Positions 7,436 through 15,236 of a stretch of 64,000 nucleotides of DNA are shown one piece after another. The translations under genes were made by a program, and so were the position numbers. The DNA is from Paenibacillus_AM sp052180255 (GTDB taxonomy: Bacteria > Bacillota > Bacilli > Paenibacillales > NBRC-103111), in the NCBI RefSeq assembly GCF_052180255.1, contig NZ_CP197466.1, positions 4,216,001 through 4,280,000 of the forward strand, in the 5' to 3' direction. The notes below the pieces were generated by a model. It made no database searches and was not told the DNA's origin. It worked only from the letters and a program-made list of their open reading frames with translations. Position 1 is the stretch's first letter. The number at the start of each line of letters is the position of its first letter.

Positions 7436-8068
7436 TCACAATTTGGCCCCTGCTCTTACCATTCTTCTACGTATGATTAACTCAATAACTAGCAAATTAG
7501 GCAACCAGCACAACCAAGCGGTTACTTGGTAAGCAGTCTCAAATTCCCCGAATAACATCATCAATGGCATTTGATACAATCTTAATGTAACTGCTGCGAA
7601 CGTAATCGCATAACTGCGCAGCATCCAATTACGATGAGCCGTTATATGGTTCCTCATAATCTTCGCAATAGCCATAAATGTCGTATACATCCACAGCAAA
7701 TCCATTATAAAGAAACCCGATCTTGCCACCCATCCCCCACTTGCAGACCATGACAGATAAATGCCAATTAGACTGCTTATTCCAATACAGACCACATATA
7801 ACTTCCCTAGTCCTCTGTGTATGTGTTGAGATTTCTGATTGCGCTGCTTACGAAAGATTTGAAAAGGACCAATCAGCAGGGCTAAAGATCCCGTTACAAT
7901 ATGCACGTATAGAAAGTAAACCCACGGTGTAATTTGAAAATTCGGACTTTTTAACTTAAAATTAACCAATCCGGCCAGTTTCGGATCATAGAATCCGTAT
8001 TGAATGAGTGCATACGCAACGATTAAGAAAGCGAACAAGAAAACCGCGAACGTCCTTGTTTTACGCAT
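7436..8068 (-). CDS. DUF2306 integral membrane protein
   Basis: 210 aa with an N-terminal hydrophobic helix (FAVFLFAFLIVAYALIQYGF) and about five more. Conserved-looking membrane histidines occur in YVHIVTGSLALLIGPFQ, QHIHRGLGKLYV and ITAHRNWMLRSYAIT, a pattern typical of DUF2306. The repeated His/Arg motifs beside helices suggest cofactor or proton chemistry, but that is inference. The gene ends the minus-strand run TetR - VC0807-like - GNAT - this gene. It is 14 bases after the GNAT stop, so probably cotranscribed. Confidence 0.78.
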   Translation of the reverse strand: MRKTRTFAVFLFAFLIVAYALIQYGFYDPKLAGLVNFKLKSPNFQITPWVYFLYVHIVTGSLALLIGPFQIFRKQRNQKSQHIHRGLGKLYVVCIGISSLIGIYLSWSASGGWVARSGFFIMDLLWMYTTFMAIAKIMRNHITAHRNWMLRSYAITFAAVTLRLYQMPLMMLFGEFETAYQVTAWLCWLPNLLVIELIIRRRMVRAGAKL

Positions 8069-8082
8069 GTAGCTAATCCCCT

Positions 8083-8592
8083 CTACAAAATTTTTTCAAA
8101 GCATCTATAAGGCACTTGTCGAAAAGGAAACTTGATCTCGCCAACTTGCTGATATCCAGCTCGCTTATACATACTTAATGCACCAGCATTACCCGTATAA
8201 ACATCCAAGCGAATATCGCTATTTCCTTGCTGCAGCGCCAGATTTTCAGCGAATTGCAGCAATTGCTTGCCTATGCCTTGACCTTGATAGTCAGGATGTA
8301 CAGCCAGCCGATGAATACAAGCAGATTTTCCTTCTCTTTCACTCCAAGGCAATGAACCGTAACGGTCACTTTGCTTCGTATCTAAGACAACCACGCCGAC
8401 AATTTGATTATCCATTTTTATTCCAAAAAGATTCCGCTCTCGCAGATCCCTTCCTATGATAATGCCATTGGGGTAAAATCGATCCCATTGATAATTACCT
8501 TGGCTTTGTAAATGCTTCGTTACCGTTCGAAATAACGACATGATCCCTTTCTTATCTTTGCTTTCCAATCTCATAATGGTCAATTCCATCAT
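8083..8592 (-). CDS. GNAT-family N-acetyltransferase
   Basis: 169-aa acetyltransferase. The acetyl-CoA pyrophosphate loop is HPDYQGQGIGKQLLQFAE, followed by the GNAT motif B segment IRLDVYTGNAGALSMYKRAGY. The opening ELTIMRLESKDKKGIMSLF is usual for the family. The acceptor (amine, protein or antibiotic) cannot be deduced. It lies in the TetR-controlled run, 16 bases after the membrane protein gene at 8609. Confidence 0.85.
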   Translation of the reverse strand: MMELTIMRLESKDKKGIMSLFRTVTKHLQSQGNYQWDRFYPNGIIIGRDLRERNLFGIKMDNQIVGVVVLDTKQSDRYGSLPWSEREGKSACIHRLAVHPDYQGQGIGKQLLQFAENLALQQGNSDIRLDVYTGNAGALSMYKRAGYQQVGEIKFPFRQVPYRCFEKIL

Positions 8593-8608
8593 AACTGCCC
8601 CCCATTAT

Positions 8609-9217
8609 CTACGCATTCCGCTTAATTTCATCTAATCTTCTTGCCGAATGCTTTCTGAAGATGACCGTCCAAGCGATCGCCGCTCCAATAAATCCGTATA
8701 AAACTAAATTCGAGAGAGCAAGGAATTGTGCCGTTGTTAGCTGAAATACCATAAACGTACGGACAGCTGCTTCTAGGAACAAGATAATACCCCATACCAA
8801 CGTCATGAGTCTCATGACATAGCGGAAGTACGCATACTTCCAATTGCCAGCAAAATCCGGATTGCCAATAAAACGTTTAGCTAGATGGAACATAATCGGT
8901 TGCTGAAATAACAAGGACACTAAGAATATCAATCCCACCGCCCCAGTAATCATCGACTCGCGGATAAGCAATACTTTTTCACTCCCACCAAGTGCAACGA
9001 GAGCTAATGTAAAAATAAAAGTGAACAGCATTAAGGAGCCGAAGGCATCAAACTTGCGATGCTTGATCAAGTGAACCAAATTATCGATTAATGGAACGGT
9101 AGTAGCAATGGAAAGTGCCGCAATGCCCGACATATATTCAGAAAGCCAGACATAAAGCACCCAAGGAATAATACCGTTAATAAGTAGAGTAAAGACAACA
9201 TATTGACGTTTTGACAT
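8609..9217 (-). CDS. VC0807-family membrane protein
   Basis: 202-aa protein with about six hydrophobic helices. It has a basic cytoplasmic loop (LIKHRKFDAFG) and the family-like segment NPDFAGNWKYAYFRYVMRL near the middle; it ends with RRLDEIKRN. I assign it to the VC0807-type family of bacterial membrane proteins, function unknown. The frame is open upstream to a TTG at 9235, but AGGAGAGA is well spaced for ATG 9217, so I use that. It follows the TetR gene directly and is the prime candidate for TetR-controlled expression. Confidence 0.7.
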   Translation of the reverse strand: MSKRQYVVFTLLINGIIPWVLYVWLSEYMSGIAALSIATTVPLIDNLVHLIKHRKFDAFGSLMLFTFIFTLALVALGGSEKVLLIRESMITGAVGLIFLVSLLFQQPIMFHLAKRFIGNPDFAGNWKYAYFRYVMRLMTLVWGIILFLEAAVRTFMVFQLTTAQFLALSNLVLYGFIGAAIAWTVIFRKHSARRLDEIKRNA

Positions 9218-9231
9218 AACTAAATCTCTCC

Positions 9232-9819
9232 TCAATGATTAGTTAAAGAACGGAACATAAAGTTCATCAAATCCTTCATATTCATGCCGCTCGACTCTTG
9301 TCGGATCATATTTTGCACCCGTAATCCATACATGAACGTGAGAAGACTTTCCGCTGTTTTCTCCTTTTCTACTGTCGCTGGAATCAAACCACTTTGCTGT
9401 CCGATTTCAATCCACTGCGCGCATGTGTTCAATGTATATTGGAAAACGCCTTTCATGATGTCCGACACTTTGGGATTATCCATCTGGCTCAGCAAATAAA
9501 TAAAAATTTTATTCGTCACATCTTCATGATGTGTCGTTTGCATCATCCCGGCTGCTATGAGCTGTAAGGGATTTTCTAAGCCTTGTGATTTCGGACTCAT
9601 AACCACTTCATGGAACTTCGTATTCATTTGTTCGATCTGCGCCTTCAATACTAGACCCAAAAGCTCATCTTTCCCTGTTACATAATGATAAATGGCGCCT
9701 TTTGATAAACCTGTTCGGCTGATAATATCTTGCAAAGTCGTTTGTCTACAGCCCTTCTCACGAATTAACGCTTCTGTTGTATCTAGAATAATCTGAAAAC
9801 TTGAATTAACTTGCTCCAT
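9232..9819 (-). CDS. TetR-family repressor
   Basis: 195-aa TetR/AcrR regulator. The N-terminal helix-turn-helix is clear (EALIREKGCRQTTLQDIISR, then TGLSKGAIYHYVTGKDEL). The variable C-terminal domain (residues 60-190) would hold the inducer pocket. It is the first gene of a run with the membrane protein at 8609 and probably the GNAT and DUF2306 genes. Its promoter carries two identical 18-base dyads (9856-9873 and 9893-9910), one exactly between the -35 and -10 elements, so strong autorepression relieved by a small molecule is expected. Confidence 0.92.
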   Translation of the reverse strand: MEQVNSSFQIILDTTEALIREKGCRQTTLQDIISRTGLSKGAIYHYVTGKDELLGLVLKAQIEQMNTKFHEVVMSPKSQGLENPLQLIAAGMMQTTHHEDVTNKIFIYLLSQMDNPKVSDIMKGVFQYTLNTCAQWIEIGQQSGLIPATVEKEKTAESLLTFMYGLRVQNMIRQESSGMNMKDLMNFMFRSLTNH

Positions 9820-9855
9820 GTCATTTCCTACTTTCTATGCATCGGTTTCGATCAG

Positions 9856-9913
9856 TACCGACCGTCGGTCTGTTGATGGTTTGATCATATAATACCGACC
9901 GTCGGTCTGTCAA
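9856..9913 (-). promoter_or_regulatory. TetR promoter with twin operators
   Basis: On the minus strand TTGACA (9908-9913) and TATGAT (9884-9889) are 18 bases apart. The palindrome ACCGACCGTCGGTCT fills the spacer (within 9893-9910) and is repeated without change at 9856-9873, where transcription would start. The two copies are 37 bases apart. Confidence 0.85.
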
Positions 9914-9958
9914 CTATATTTTGGAAAATAAGCAGCCTACTTTTTATGTGCAAAAAAA

Positions 9959-9981
9959 GAACACCCTATCCAAGGGTGTCC
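9959..9981 (-). terminator. Terminator of large SLH lipoprotein gene
   Basis: GGACACCC and GGGTGTTC arms followed by a run of seven T on the minus strand; rho-independent. Confidence 0.8.
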
Positions 9982-9999
9982 TCCTACCTCGTCATGCTG

Positions 10000-12372
10000 C
10001 TATTTGCTCAATTGCTGCATCAAATTCATAATAATCGTGATCGCTTCCGCTCTCGTTGTCGTACCACTTGGCTCGAACTTGTTGCCATCACGACCCTTGA
10101 TAATTGCTGCTTGTTGAATTGCGGCTACTGCACCTCTCGCCCATGATTCAATGTCGTCGTCATCAGCAAAGTTTGTTGGAACAACAGAACTGTTATCGAC
10201 ATGAATACCATATGCCCTAGCAATCATAACAGCCAGCTCCATCCGCGAGATTTCCTTGTTAGGAAGGAAGTTACCGTCACTATAGCCGGTTACAATACCT
10301 GCTTCAACAGATTGTGCGACTGCTTTCTTCGCCCACTCTCCAATGTTCTGAGCATCTGCAAAGTTTAATTGTGCACCTAGACCTTTAGGCTTTAACGCAT
10401 TCATCAGCATAACTGCGAAATCTTGGCGTGTAACGATACCATCCGGCTGGAATGAACCATCGGCATAGCCCTTCACTATACCTTGCTGCACAGCTTGTTT
10501 GATCTTGTCTTCTGCCCAGTGTCCAGTGATGTCGGAGAAAATAGTCCCCTCTTCTACCTTGATTTCTTGATTAACGACGAGTACAGCGAATTTTGTAAAA
10601 TGATCCACTTCCCCCGTGATCATATTACCTTTCACCTGCGCACCTGTAATTTCAATCGACTTCTTAGCTGTTTCATCGTAATAGAAAAGTCCTGCGCGCT
10701 GTTTCTCTTGGATCAAAGATGGATTAAATTTCATCGTGATTTGGACAAGCTTTTTAAAATTTTCAATGCGGTTTTTCAATAGCTCAAACACAGAACTGGC
10801 AAGCACTTCACCTTGTTTAGTCAAACTTGACGTGTCTTTGAGTTGATCGACTGTAATTTGCAGGGATTGAGCTGCTGCACCTTCTGGAATGATAACTATT
10901 AATGCATCGCCAATTACAAGTTGCCCTGCTTTTCCTGCTGGGATCACTATTTGACCACTAGTTGTTGATGGAGATGGTGTTGGTGTCGTTGGTGCAGGGT
11001 TAGAAATCCCCCCGCCAGATGAACCACCTGATGAGCCGCCATCGTTATTGTTTCCATTATTGCCACCGCTTGAAGCCGCAGCACGCGTTACAATGATCGT
11101 ATAGGACTTCGTTGTTTTACCATCTTCTGCTGTCACGATTACCGGAAGCGTGTTACTACCTTCTTTGAGCACTATACTAGTACTTGGTTTACCACTTGCT
11201 TCTGATTTCCCACCGATTGTAAGTTTTGCATGATCGTCTGTCGCAGTTGCAGTAACCTGCACACTGGAGACGGCATTCGCAACACTTGCTGTGTATTCAG
11301 TCTTGTTAGCTGCAAAATCAGGGCTTAACTTACCGCTGGAGAGTGTAAGTCCGCTTAGTGTCGCATCCGTGCTTAATGGCGCTTTACGATTTACCGTAAT
11401 TGTATAGGGTTTGGCGTCTCCAAGTTGTGGGATCACTTGAACTGTAATCGTATTACTTCCTTCATTCAGAGGTACATCAATCGTATCCTTACCTGACGAG
11501 TATGCTTGTCCATTCACTTTAACCTGAGATGTCTTATCTAATGCTTCAGCCTTTACAGCGATCTGTACTACAGAGCTTGGAACCTTCACCGTATACGATG
11601 TCGTACTTGGGCTAAACGCAGGACTTAATTCACCAGCTGATATTTCTAATAAGGAAAGGGTAGTAGAGAATTCATAAGCCTTCGTTGAATCATAGATTTC
11701 CGTTGTTCCTGAATACAACTTAACGGGTACTTGGGATAAGTCTTCTGGCTTGTCCAACTTGATATCAAATTGAACTACACCATTTTTTGTATAGTATGCA
11801 TATCCTCCATTAACAAGACGCTGCTCATAATTGATTGACGATTTAGAATCATTATCATAAAGAGTAACGTTATTAGGTACCCCAATACTTACATCTGTAC
11901 CATCAGCTACCGCTTGTCCACTTGCGTCATTTAGCTTATATGTTGCACGTACAAATGGTGTGGGGGTTCCGGAAAGATCATTAAATTTGACTACTTCCGA
12001 TTTTACAAATTGCGCTTTCGCTGCAGGTTTAGAAGGCTTGGGATTCGACTGGTTTAAATCTACAGTCACCGAACTGCTAGAGTTGAAACCATAATAAGAA
12101 GGAACCCAACTCACAGTGCCATCACTTACATAAGCGCCAACAATGACCCGATTAGGATCGGTTTTTATCTTAATTTCGCCACTTTTCTGATTACCCGAAT
12201 CATTAGCTTCAATGCCATCCGCATAGCGAACAAATATCTTCTCCTTAGGAGCAAGGGTGCCCGTCATATAAAATGTCACTTCACTAACATTCCTCCCCAC
12301 ACATGCACTGAGCAGCAATACAAACACCAACATCGTTCCAAGAATACGTAAACTGTTTACTGTATGTTTCAT
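10000..12372 (-). CDS. Lipoprotein with cadherin-like repeats and three SLH domains
   Basis: 790-aa surface protein. The N-terminus has a lipoprotein signal peptide with lipobox LLSAC (Cys about residue 24). A beta-rich region follows (30-240), then two cadherin-like beta-sandwich repeats (about 240-330 and 335-430, each with the LSPxFxxxxTxYTxxV pattern). A Gly/Ser/Pro linker comes next, then a ZU5-like segment (about 475-600) and three C-terminal SLH domains: DITGHWAEDKIKQAV, EWAKKAVAQSVEAGIVTGYS and SWARGAVAAIQQAAIIKG. SLH domains bind pyruvylated wall polymer, so this protein would carry both a membrane lipid anchor and a wall anchor, which is unusual. Single gene with its own RBS and terminator; ligand unknown. 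Confidence 0.88.
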   Translation of the reverse strand: MKHTVNSLRILGTMLVFVLLLSACVGRNVSEVTFYMTGTLAPKEKIFVRYADGIEANDSGNQKSGEIKIKTDPNRVIVGAYVSDGTVSWVPSYYGFNSSSSVTVDLNQSNPKPSKPAAKAQFVKSEVVKFNDLSGTPTPFVRATYKLNDASGQAVADGTDVSIGVPNNVTLYDNDSKSSINYEQRLVNGGYAYYTKNGVVQFDIKLDKPEDLSQVPVKLYSGTTEIYDSTKAYEFSTTLSLLEISAGELSPAFSPSTTSYTVKVPSSVVQIAVKAEALDKTSQVKVNGQAYSSGKDTIDVPLNEGSNTITVQVIPQLGDAKPYTITVNRKAPLSTDATLSGLTLSSGKLSPDFAANKTEYTASVANAVSSVQVTATATDDHAKLTIGGKSEASGKPSTSIVLKEGSNTLPVIVTAEDGKTTKSYTIIVTRAAASSGGNNGNNNDGGSSGGSSGGGISNPAPTTPTPSPSTTSGQIVIPAGKAGQLVIGDALIVIIPEGAAAQSLQITVDQLKDTSSLTKQGEVLASSVFELLKNRIENFKKLVQITMKFNPSLIQEKQRAGLFYYDETAKKSIEITGAQVKGNMITGEVDHFTKFAVLVVNQEIKVEEGTIFSDITGHWAEDKIKQAVQQGIVKGYADGSFQPDGIVTRQDFAVMLMNALKPKGLGAQLNFADAQNIGEWAKKAVAQSVEAGIVTGYSDGNFLPNKEISRMELAVMIARAYGIHVDNSSVVPTNFADDDDIESWARGAVAAIQQAAIIKGRDGNKFEPSGTTTRAEAITIIMNLMQQLSK

Positions 12373-12515
12373 CCTCTACTTCCCTTCCATTGTCATACGA
12401 CTTTTATAAAGACCTATTTCTCATCCTATCAATCATGCAATCCCTCTCCTAGTGAGTATTGTCATCACTTTGTCATGTGACATTTTTCTATAATTTGTTA
12501 GTTCATACGACAAAA

Positions 12516-12548
12516 AAGCCGAGATCATGCGAACATGACACTCGGCTT
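12516..12548 (-). terminator. Terminator of SRPBCC/ArsR operon
   Basis: AAGCCGAG and CTCGGCTT arms with a 17-base loop, followed by TTTTTT on the minus strand. Confidence 0.75.
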
Positions 12549-12555
12549 CCTTTAT

Positions 12556-12870
12556 TTATATTTCGGTATCAGACTCCACCAAATCTTTAAGCGCAATCAG
12601 ATGCTTGGACCAATATTGTTCGAAAAAGGATACCCAATCCTTCATCTTGGCAAGCGGTTCTGGCACCAATCTGTACCTCGTTTCCCGTCCGACCTTCGTA
12701 CTTCTAACAAGCCCTGCTTCTGCAAGTACAGCCAGATGCTTATTAATTGCCGTTCGGCTTATTGAAAAATGCTGCGTCATCGCTGCGATCGACAGCTCTT
12801 GATCAGCAAGCAGTTCAAGCAGCTTCCGACGAGTCGGGTCAGCGATGGCTTGAAATACATCGTGCTCCAA
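12556..12870 (-). CDS. ArsR-family repressor (SRPBCC-linked)
   Basis: 104-aa winged-helix protein: FQAIADPTRRKLLELLADQE, then FSISRTAINKHLAVLAEAGLV and GRETRYRLVPEPL, a classic ArsR layout of the subgroup paired with SRPBCC proteins. It starts at TTG 12870, preceded by GAGG at 7 bases. Only two bases separate it from the SRPBCC stop, so it is translationally coupled. The operon promoter has two dyads (13320-13367), the probable binding sites. Confidence 0.88.
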   Translation of the reverse strand: MEHDVFQAIADPTRRKLLELLADQELSIAAMTQHFSISRTAINKHLAVLAEAGLVRSTKVGRETRYRLVPEPLAKMKDWVSFFEQYWSKHLIALKDLVESDTEI

Positions 12871-12872
12871 GA

Positions 12873-13295
12873 CTATGCCTCGATATAAGCGGATAGGCTT
12901 TCATTCACAATCTTCACCCATCCGCCATCCATCATGCCGCGAACAACGGAATGAGGTTGACCGAACTCTGTCACTTTCTCAGCATCCCAACCGGAGTGAA
13001 TCAGCGTGAACTCGGTTTTATCAGCGATCTGCTTCAATTCAAATGTCAGGTGCCAGTCCTTACCCCAATCAAACCCAACACGATTCGGAGGGTCGAGTTC
13101 TGTTATTTTACAAGGCGAATCGCCGAATGGTCCTGCATGAAGAATGAACTCTTTTCCCAAAATAGCTTCAAACGTACTTGGCATCCACCAGCACGCAATC
13201 CCTTCTGCTGTGGATACGGCTTTCCATACTTTATCAATCGATGCGTTTAGTAGAATGGTTTGACGAATTTCTGGTAATGTCCCTTGTTGCTGCAT
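12873..13295 (-). CDS. SRPBCC (AHSA1-type) domain protein
   Basis: 140-aa helix-grip protein: EIRQTILLNASIDKVWKAVS followed by a WWMPSTFEA motif, GKEFILHAGPFGDSPCKIT, and a C-terminal helix (GGWVKIVNESLSAYIEA). This subgroup (Aha1/CalC-like) binds hydrophobic ligands in other systems; the ligand here is unknown. It is the first gene of the operon, with the ArsR second, opposite to the order at 2239-3098. GGAGG is 8 bases before ATG 13295; an in-frame GTG lies one codon earlier. Confidence 0.83.
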   Translation of the reverse strand: MQQQGTLPEIRQTILLNASIDKVWKAVSTAEGIACWWMPSTFEAILGKEFILHAGPFGDSPCKITELDPPNRVGFDWGKDWHLTFELKQIADKTEFTLIHSGWDAEKVTEFGQPHSVVRGMMDGGWVKIVNESLSAYIEA

Positions 13296-13319
13296 CACGA
13301 TACCTCCAAAAATATTATT

Positions 13320-13367
13320 ATAACACGAAAAGGTGTTACTTTATATTATAACACCATTAGGTGTTAT
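13320..13367 (-). promoter_or_regulatory. Twin dyad operator of SRPBCC/ArsR operon
   Basis: ATAACACGAAAAGGTGTTA (13320-13338) and ATAACACCATTAGGTGTTAT (13348-13367) are two copies of one dyad (AACAC...GTGTT) 28 bases apart, between the SRPBCC start and the expected promoter. They fit two ArsR dimers. Confidence 0.7.
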
Positions 13368-13412
13368 TTTAACGACTTTTGAAAGAATGTATGCAGGGAA
13401 ATTATGTATGAG

Positions 13413-14096
13413 TTAGGCTTGATCCTTGCGATAAAGTTCTCGGCTCTTATAACCCGCTTGGAGAATCATCCTCATTTCCTCGCGGCGACTGGCTTTGGTC
13501 GCTTCTTGCTTGGCACTATACACATAACGTGCCCAGTCTTTGCGATACCCAGGGGTCAGGGATTGATAAATAGCCAGCAGCTCTGGCGTATCCGCCAAAT
13601 CCTGTTCCACACTTGGAATTAACTCGATGTAATCATCTACACATTGACTCGGTTTGGACGAAGGTTTGTCTAGCTTTGCTTTCGCCTTCGCGTCCTCTTT
13701 AAGGCCAACAACCGTAAAGACATCATCCAAACCGACCATTCGAGCAAATTTAATACTGCTTGTCCCGATGTATCCATTCTCGTCGCTACCTAGCCCCTCT
13801 AGCAACTCATCACGATGAATAAATGTAGGATAAACTTTGTTTCCTTTTTTCGGATAAGCCGCAAAGAGGTAACCATTAGGCTTCAGATGATGTTGTTCAA
13901 TCACTCCATTCACAAGAGACTTCAGTGAATCCATATCTAGTACAAAAGCAAATATAAGATCATACGCACCACGATCCTTAAGCGCCGTATCATAACCATT
14001 AAGCTCTACCAAATAATCGCTTCCTTCAGGTTCACTCAAAACAGCGACTTGTTCATATTTATGTAAATTTAGTTTTTCTACTATCGATTTAGACAT
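13413..14096 (-). CDS. YdeI/OmpD-associated-like protein
   Basis: 227-aa cytoplasmic protein. The C-terminal third has the YdeI/OmpD-associated motif: LTPGYRKDWARYVYSAKQEA, then a TKASRREEMRMIL helix. The N-terminal part (YEQVAVLSEPEGSDY, DLIFAFVLDMDSL) resembles DUF3052-like modules seen in Bacillus relatives. The biochemical role is unknown for the family. AGGAG is 9 bases before the ATG at 14096. Single gene. Confidence 0.72.
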   Translation of the reverse strand: MSKSIVEKLNLHKYEQVAVLSEPEGSDYLVELNGYDTALKDRGAYDLIFAFVLDMDSLKSLVNGVIEQHHLKPNGYLFAAYPKKGNKVYPTFIHRDELLEGLGSDENGYIGTSSIKFARMVGLDDVFTVVGLKEDAKAKAKLDKPSSKPSQCVDDYIELIPSVEQDLADTPELLAIYQSLTPGYRKDWARYVYSAKQEATKASRREEMRMILQAGYKSRELYRKDQA

Positions 14097-14188
14097 ATGA
14101 TCTTCATCTCCTACACATAATTAGACGCTTCATCTAAGCTTAGATGTATGTTTATTATAGCCACAAAAACATCTGGAATAAATAAAAG

Positions 14189-14230
14189 ACACCTCGCATG
14201 AAAGGTAGCATTCGCCTTTGTACGAGGTGT
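14189..14230 (-). terminator. Terminator of vanY-like gene
   Basis: ACACCTCG and CGAGGTGT arms with a long loop (which has a weak AAAGG/CCTTT inner pairing), followed by CTTTTATTTATT on the minus strand. Confidence 0.7.
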
Positions 14231-14256
14231 AATAAGAATACCATAATTTACATATA

Positions 14257-15123
14257 TCATAGAGCGACTGTCACAATAACACCGTCCATATTGTTGCCCG
14301 AAATCTCGATCTGACCCTTGCTCGGCACCTGAATTGTCGTGTTACTGGTAATCCGGTGATAAGCGATTTCGTATTTCTTGCCCCCAACCGTACTCGAGAT
14401 GGTCTTTTGTTCTTTCAGGAAATCCAAATATTCTTCCAAAGATAAATTCTTTTGCCGCATGATCATGCTATGTGGCAATCCCACGTAGCGAAAATGCCAG
14501 GGCTCATGCTGAATGCCCGTTATGTCCGTTTTATCTTCGGGATAGCGTAAAATAAAACCATAGGTCCAAGCATTTTTTGTCAGCCACTTTCCTTCAGGCG
14601 CTTGGCTCATTTTCTTTTGGGAAGATCCAATATCAAGGGATAAACCTACGTTATGTTCGCTGTAACCCGCTGGCATCGCATAATCAGCACCCATTGTTTG
14701 ATAAAGCTTACTTTGCTCTTTGCTGTCTCGGTAACCACTGCTTATTAAAAAGTGATTAACCCCTTCTTTTCCGGCATCCTGAATCATCGTTGAAAAGACT
14801 TGTGCCACACTTTTAGACAACTTTATCGAGTTATCCAGCAAACCATACCCAGTTAACAAATTCTTATTATGGATCAGATCGACCACATCCGATTTAATAC
14901 CCGCTTGATGTACAGGAAAGTTCTTATTAACCAGTATTAGATTTCCTTCGTAAATTTGATCTTTTTCCACTTTTATCGTTCGATCATTACTTTGGGAAGA
15001 TTTCTCTATAGTGGTGTAGTCTTCTTTACCTTGACCCTTGTTTTCGATTTTCTGTTGCAGTTGAAAAGCTTGATAGCCTAGTACCAAAAATAGAACGACA
15101 AGCAAAAAAAACCACTTCTTCAT
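14257..15123 (-). CDS. vanY: VanY-type D,D-carboxypeptidase
   Basis: 288-aa membrane-anchored zinc D-alanyl-D-alanine carboxypeptidase (peptidase M15B). There is one N-terminal helix (WFFLLVVLFLVLGYQAFQL), then the catalytic domain: SGYRDSKEQ, the zinc site YSEHNVGLSLDIG (His, Asp) and HEPWHFRYVG (Glu/His). The C-terminal tail ISGNNMDGVIVTV is characteristic of VanY from vanA/vanF-type clusters, and similarity runs the full length. It removes the terminal D-Ala of peptidoglycan stem peptides. AAGGAGG is well spaced for ATG 15123, not for the upstream in-frame start at 15153. It lies downstream of vanS/vanR; no vanH, ligase or vanX is present here. Confidence 0.9.
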   Translation of the reverse strand: MKKWFFLLVVLFLVLGYQAFQLQQKIENKGQGKEDYTTIEKSSQSNDRTIKVEKDQIYEGNLILVNKNFPVHQAGIKSDVVDLIHNKNLLTGYGLLDNSIKLSKSVAQVFSTMIQDAGKEGVNHFLISSGYRDSKEQSKLYQTMGADYAMPAGYSEHNVGLSLDIGSSQKKMSQAPEGKWLTKNAWTYGFILRYPEDKTDITGIQHEPWHFRYVGLPHSMIMRQKNLSLEEYLDFLKEQKTISSTVGGKKYEIAYHRITSNTTIQVPSKGQIEISGNNMDGVIVTVAL

Positions 15124-15192
15124 TGTTAGTGTCCTCCTTAACCTTACATGCATTCAGGATAAGGAAAACTTTTTAAAAAGAAGTGGTGCAAA

Positions 15193-15216
15193 CTTAAAAT
15201 TTTTCTTAAATTTTTA
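15193..15216 (-). promoter_or_regulatory. Tandem direct repeat upstream of vanY
   Basis: CTTAAAATTTTT and CTTAAATTTTTA lie head to tail at a 12-base period, about 70 bases before vanY. OmpR-family regulators such as VanR bind such tandem half-sites, so this could be a VanR site for a separate vanY promoter. Confidence 0.35.
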
Positions 15217-15236
15217 AATCATGTGGTAAACGCACT

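Noticed and set aside
12535..12765. Plus-strand frame opposite the ArsR gene
   Set aside because: It starts in the terminator hairpin of the minus-strand operon and shows no domain.
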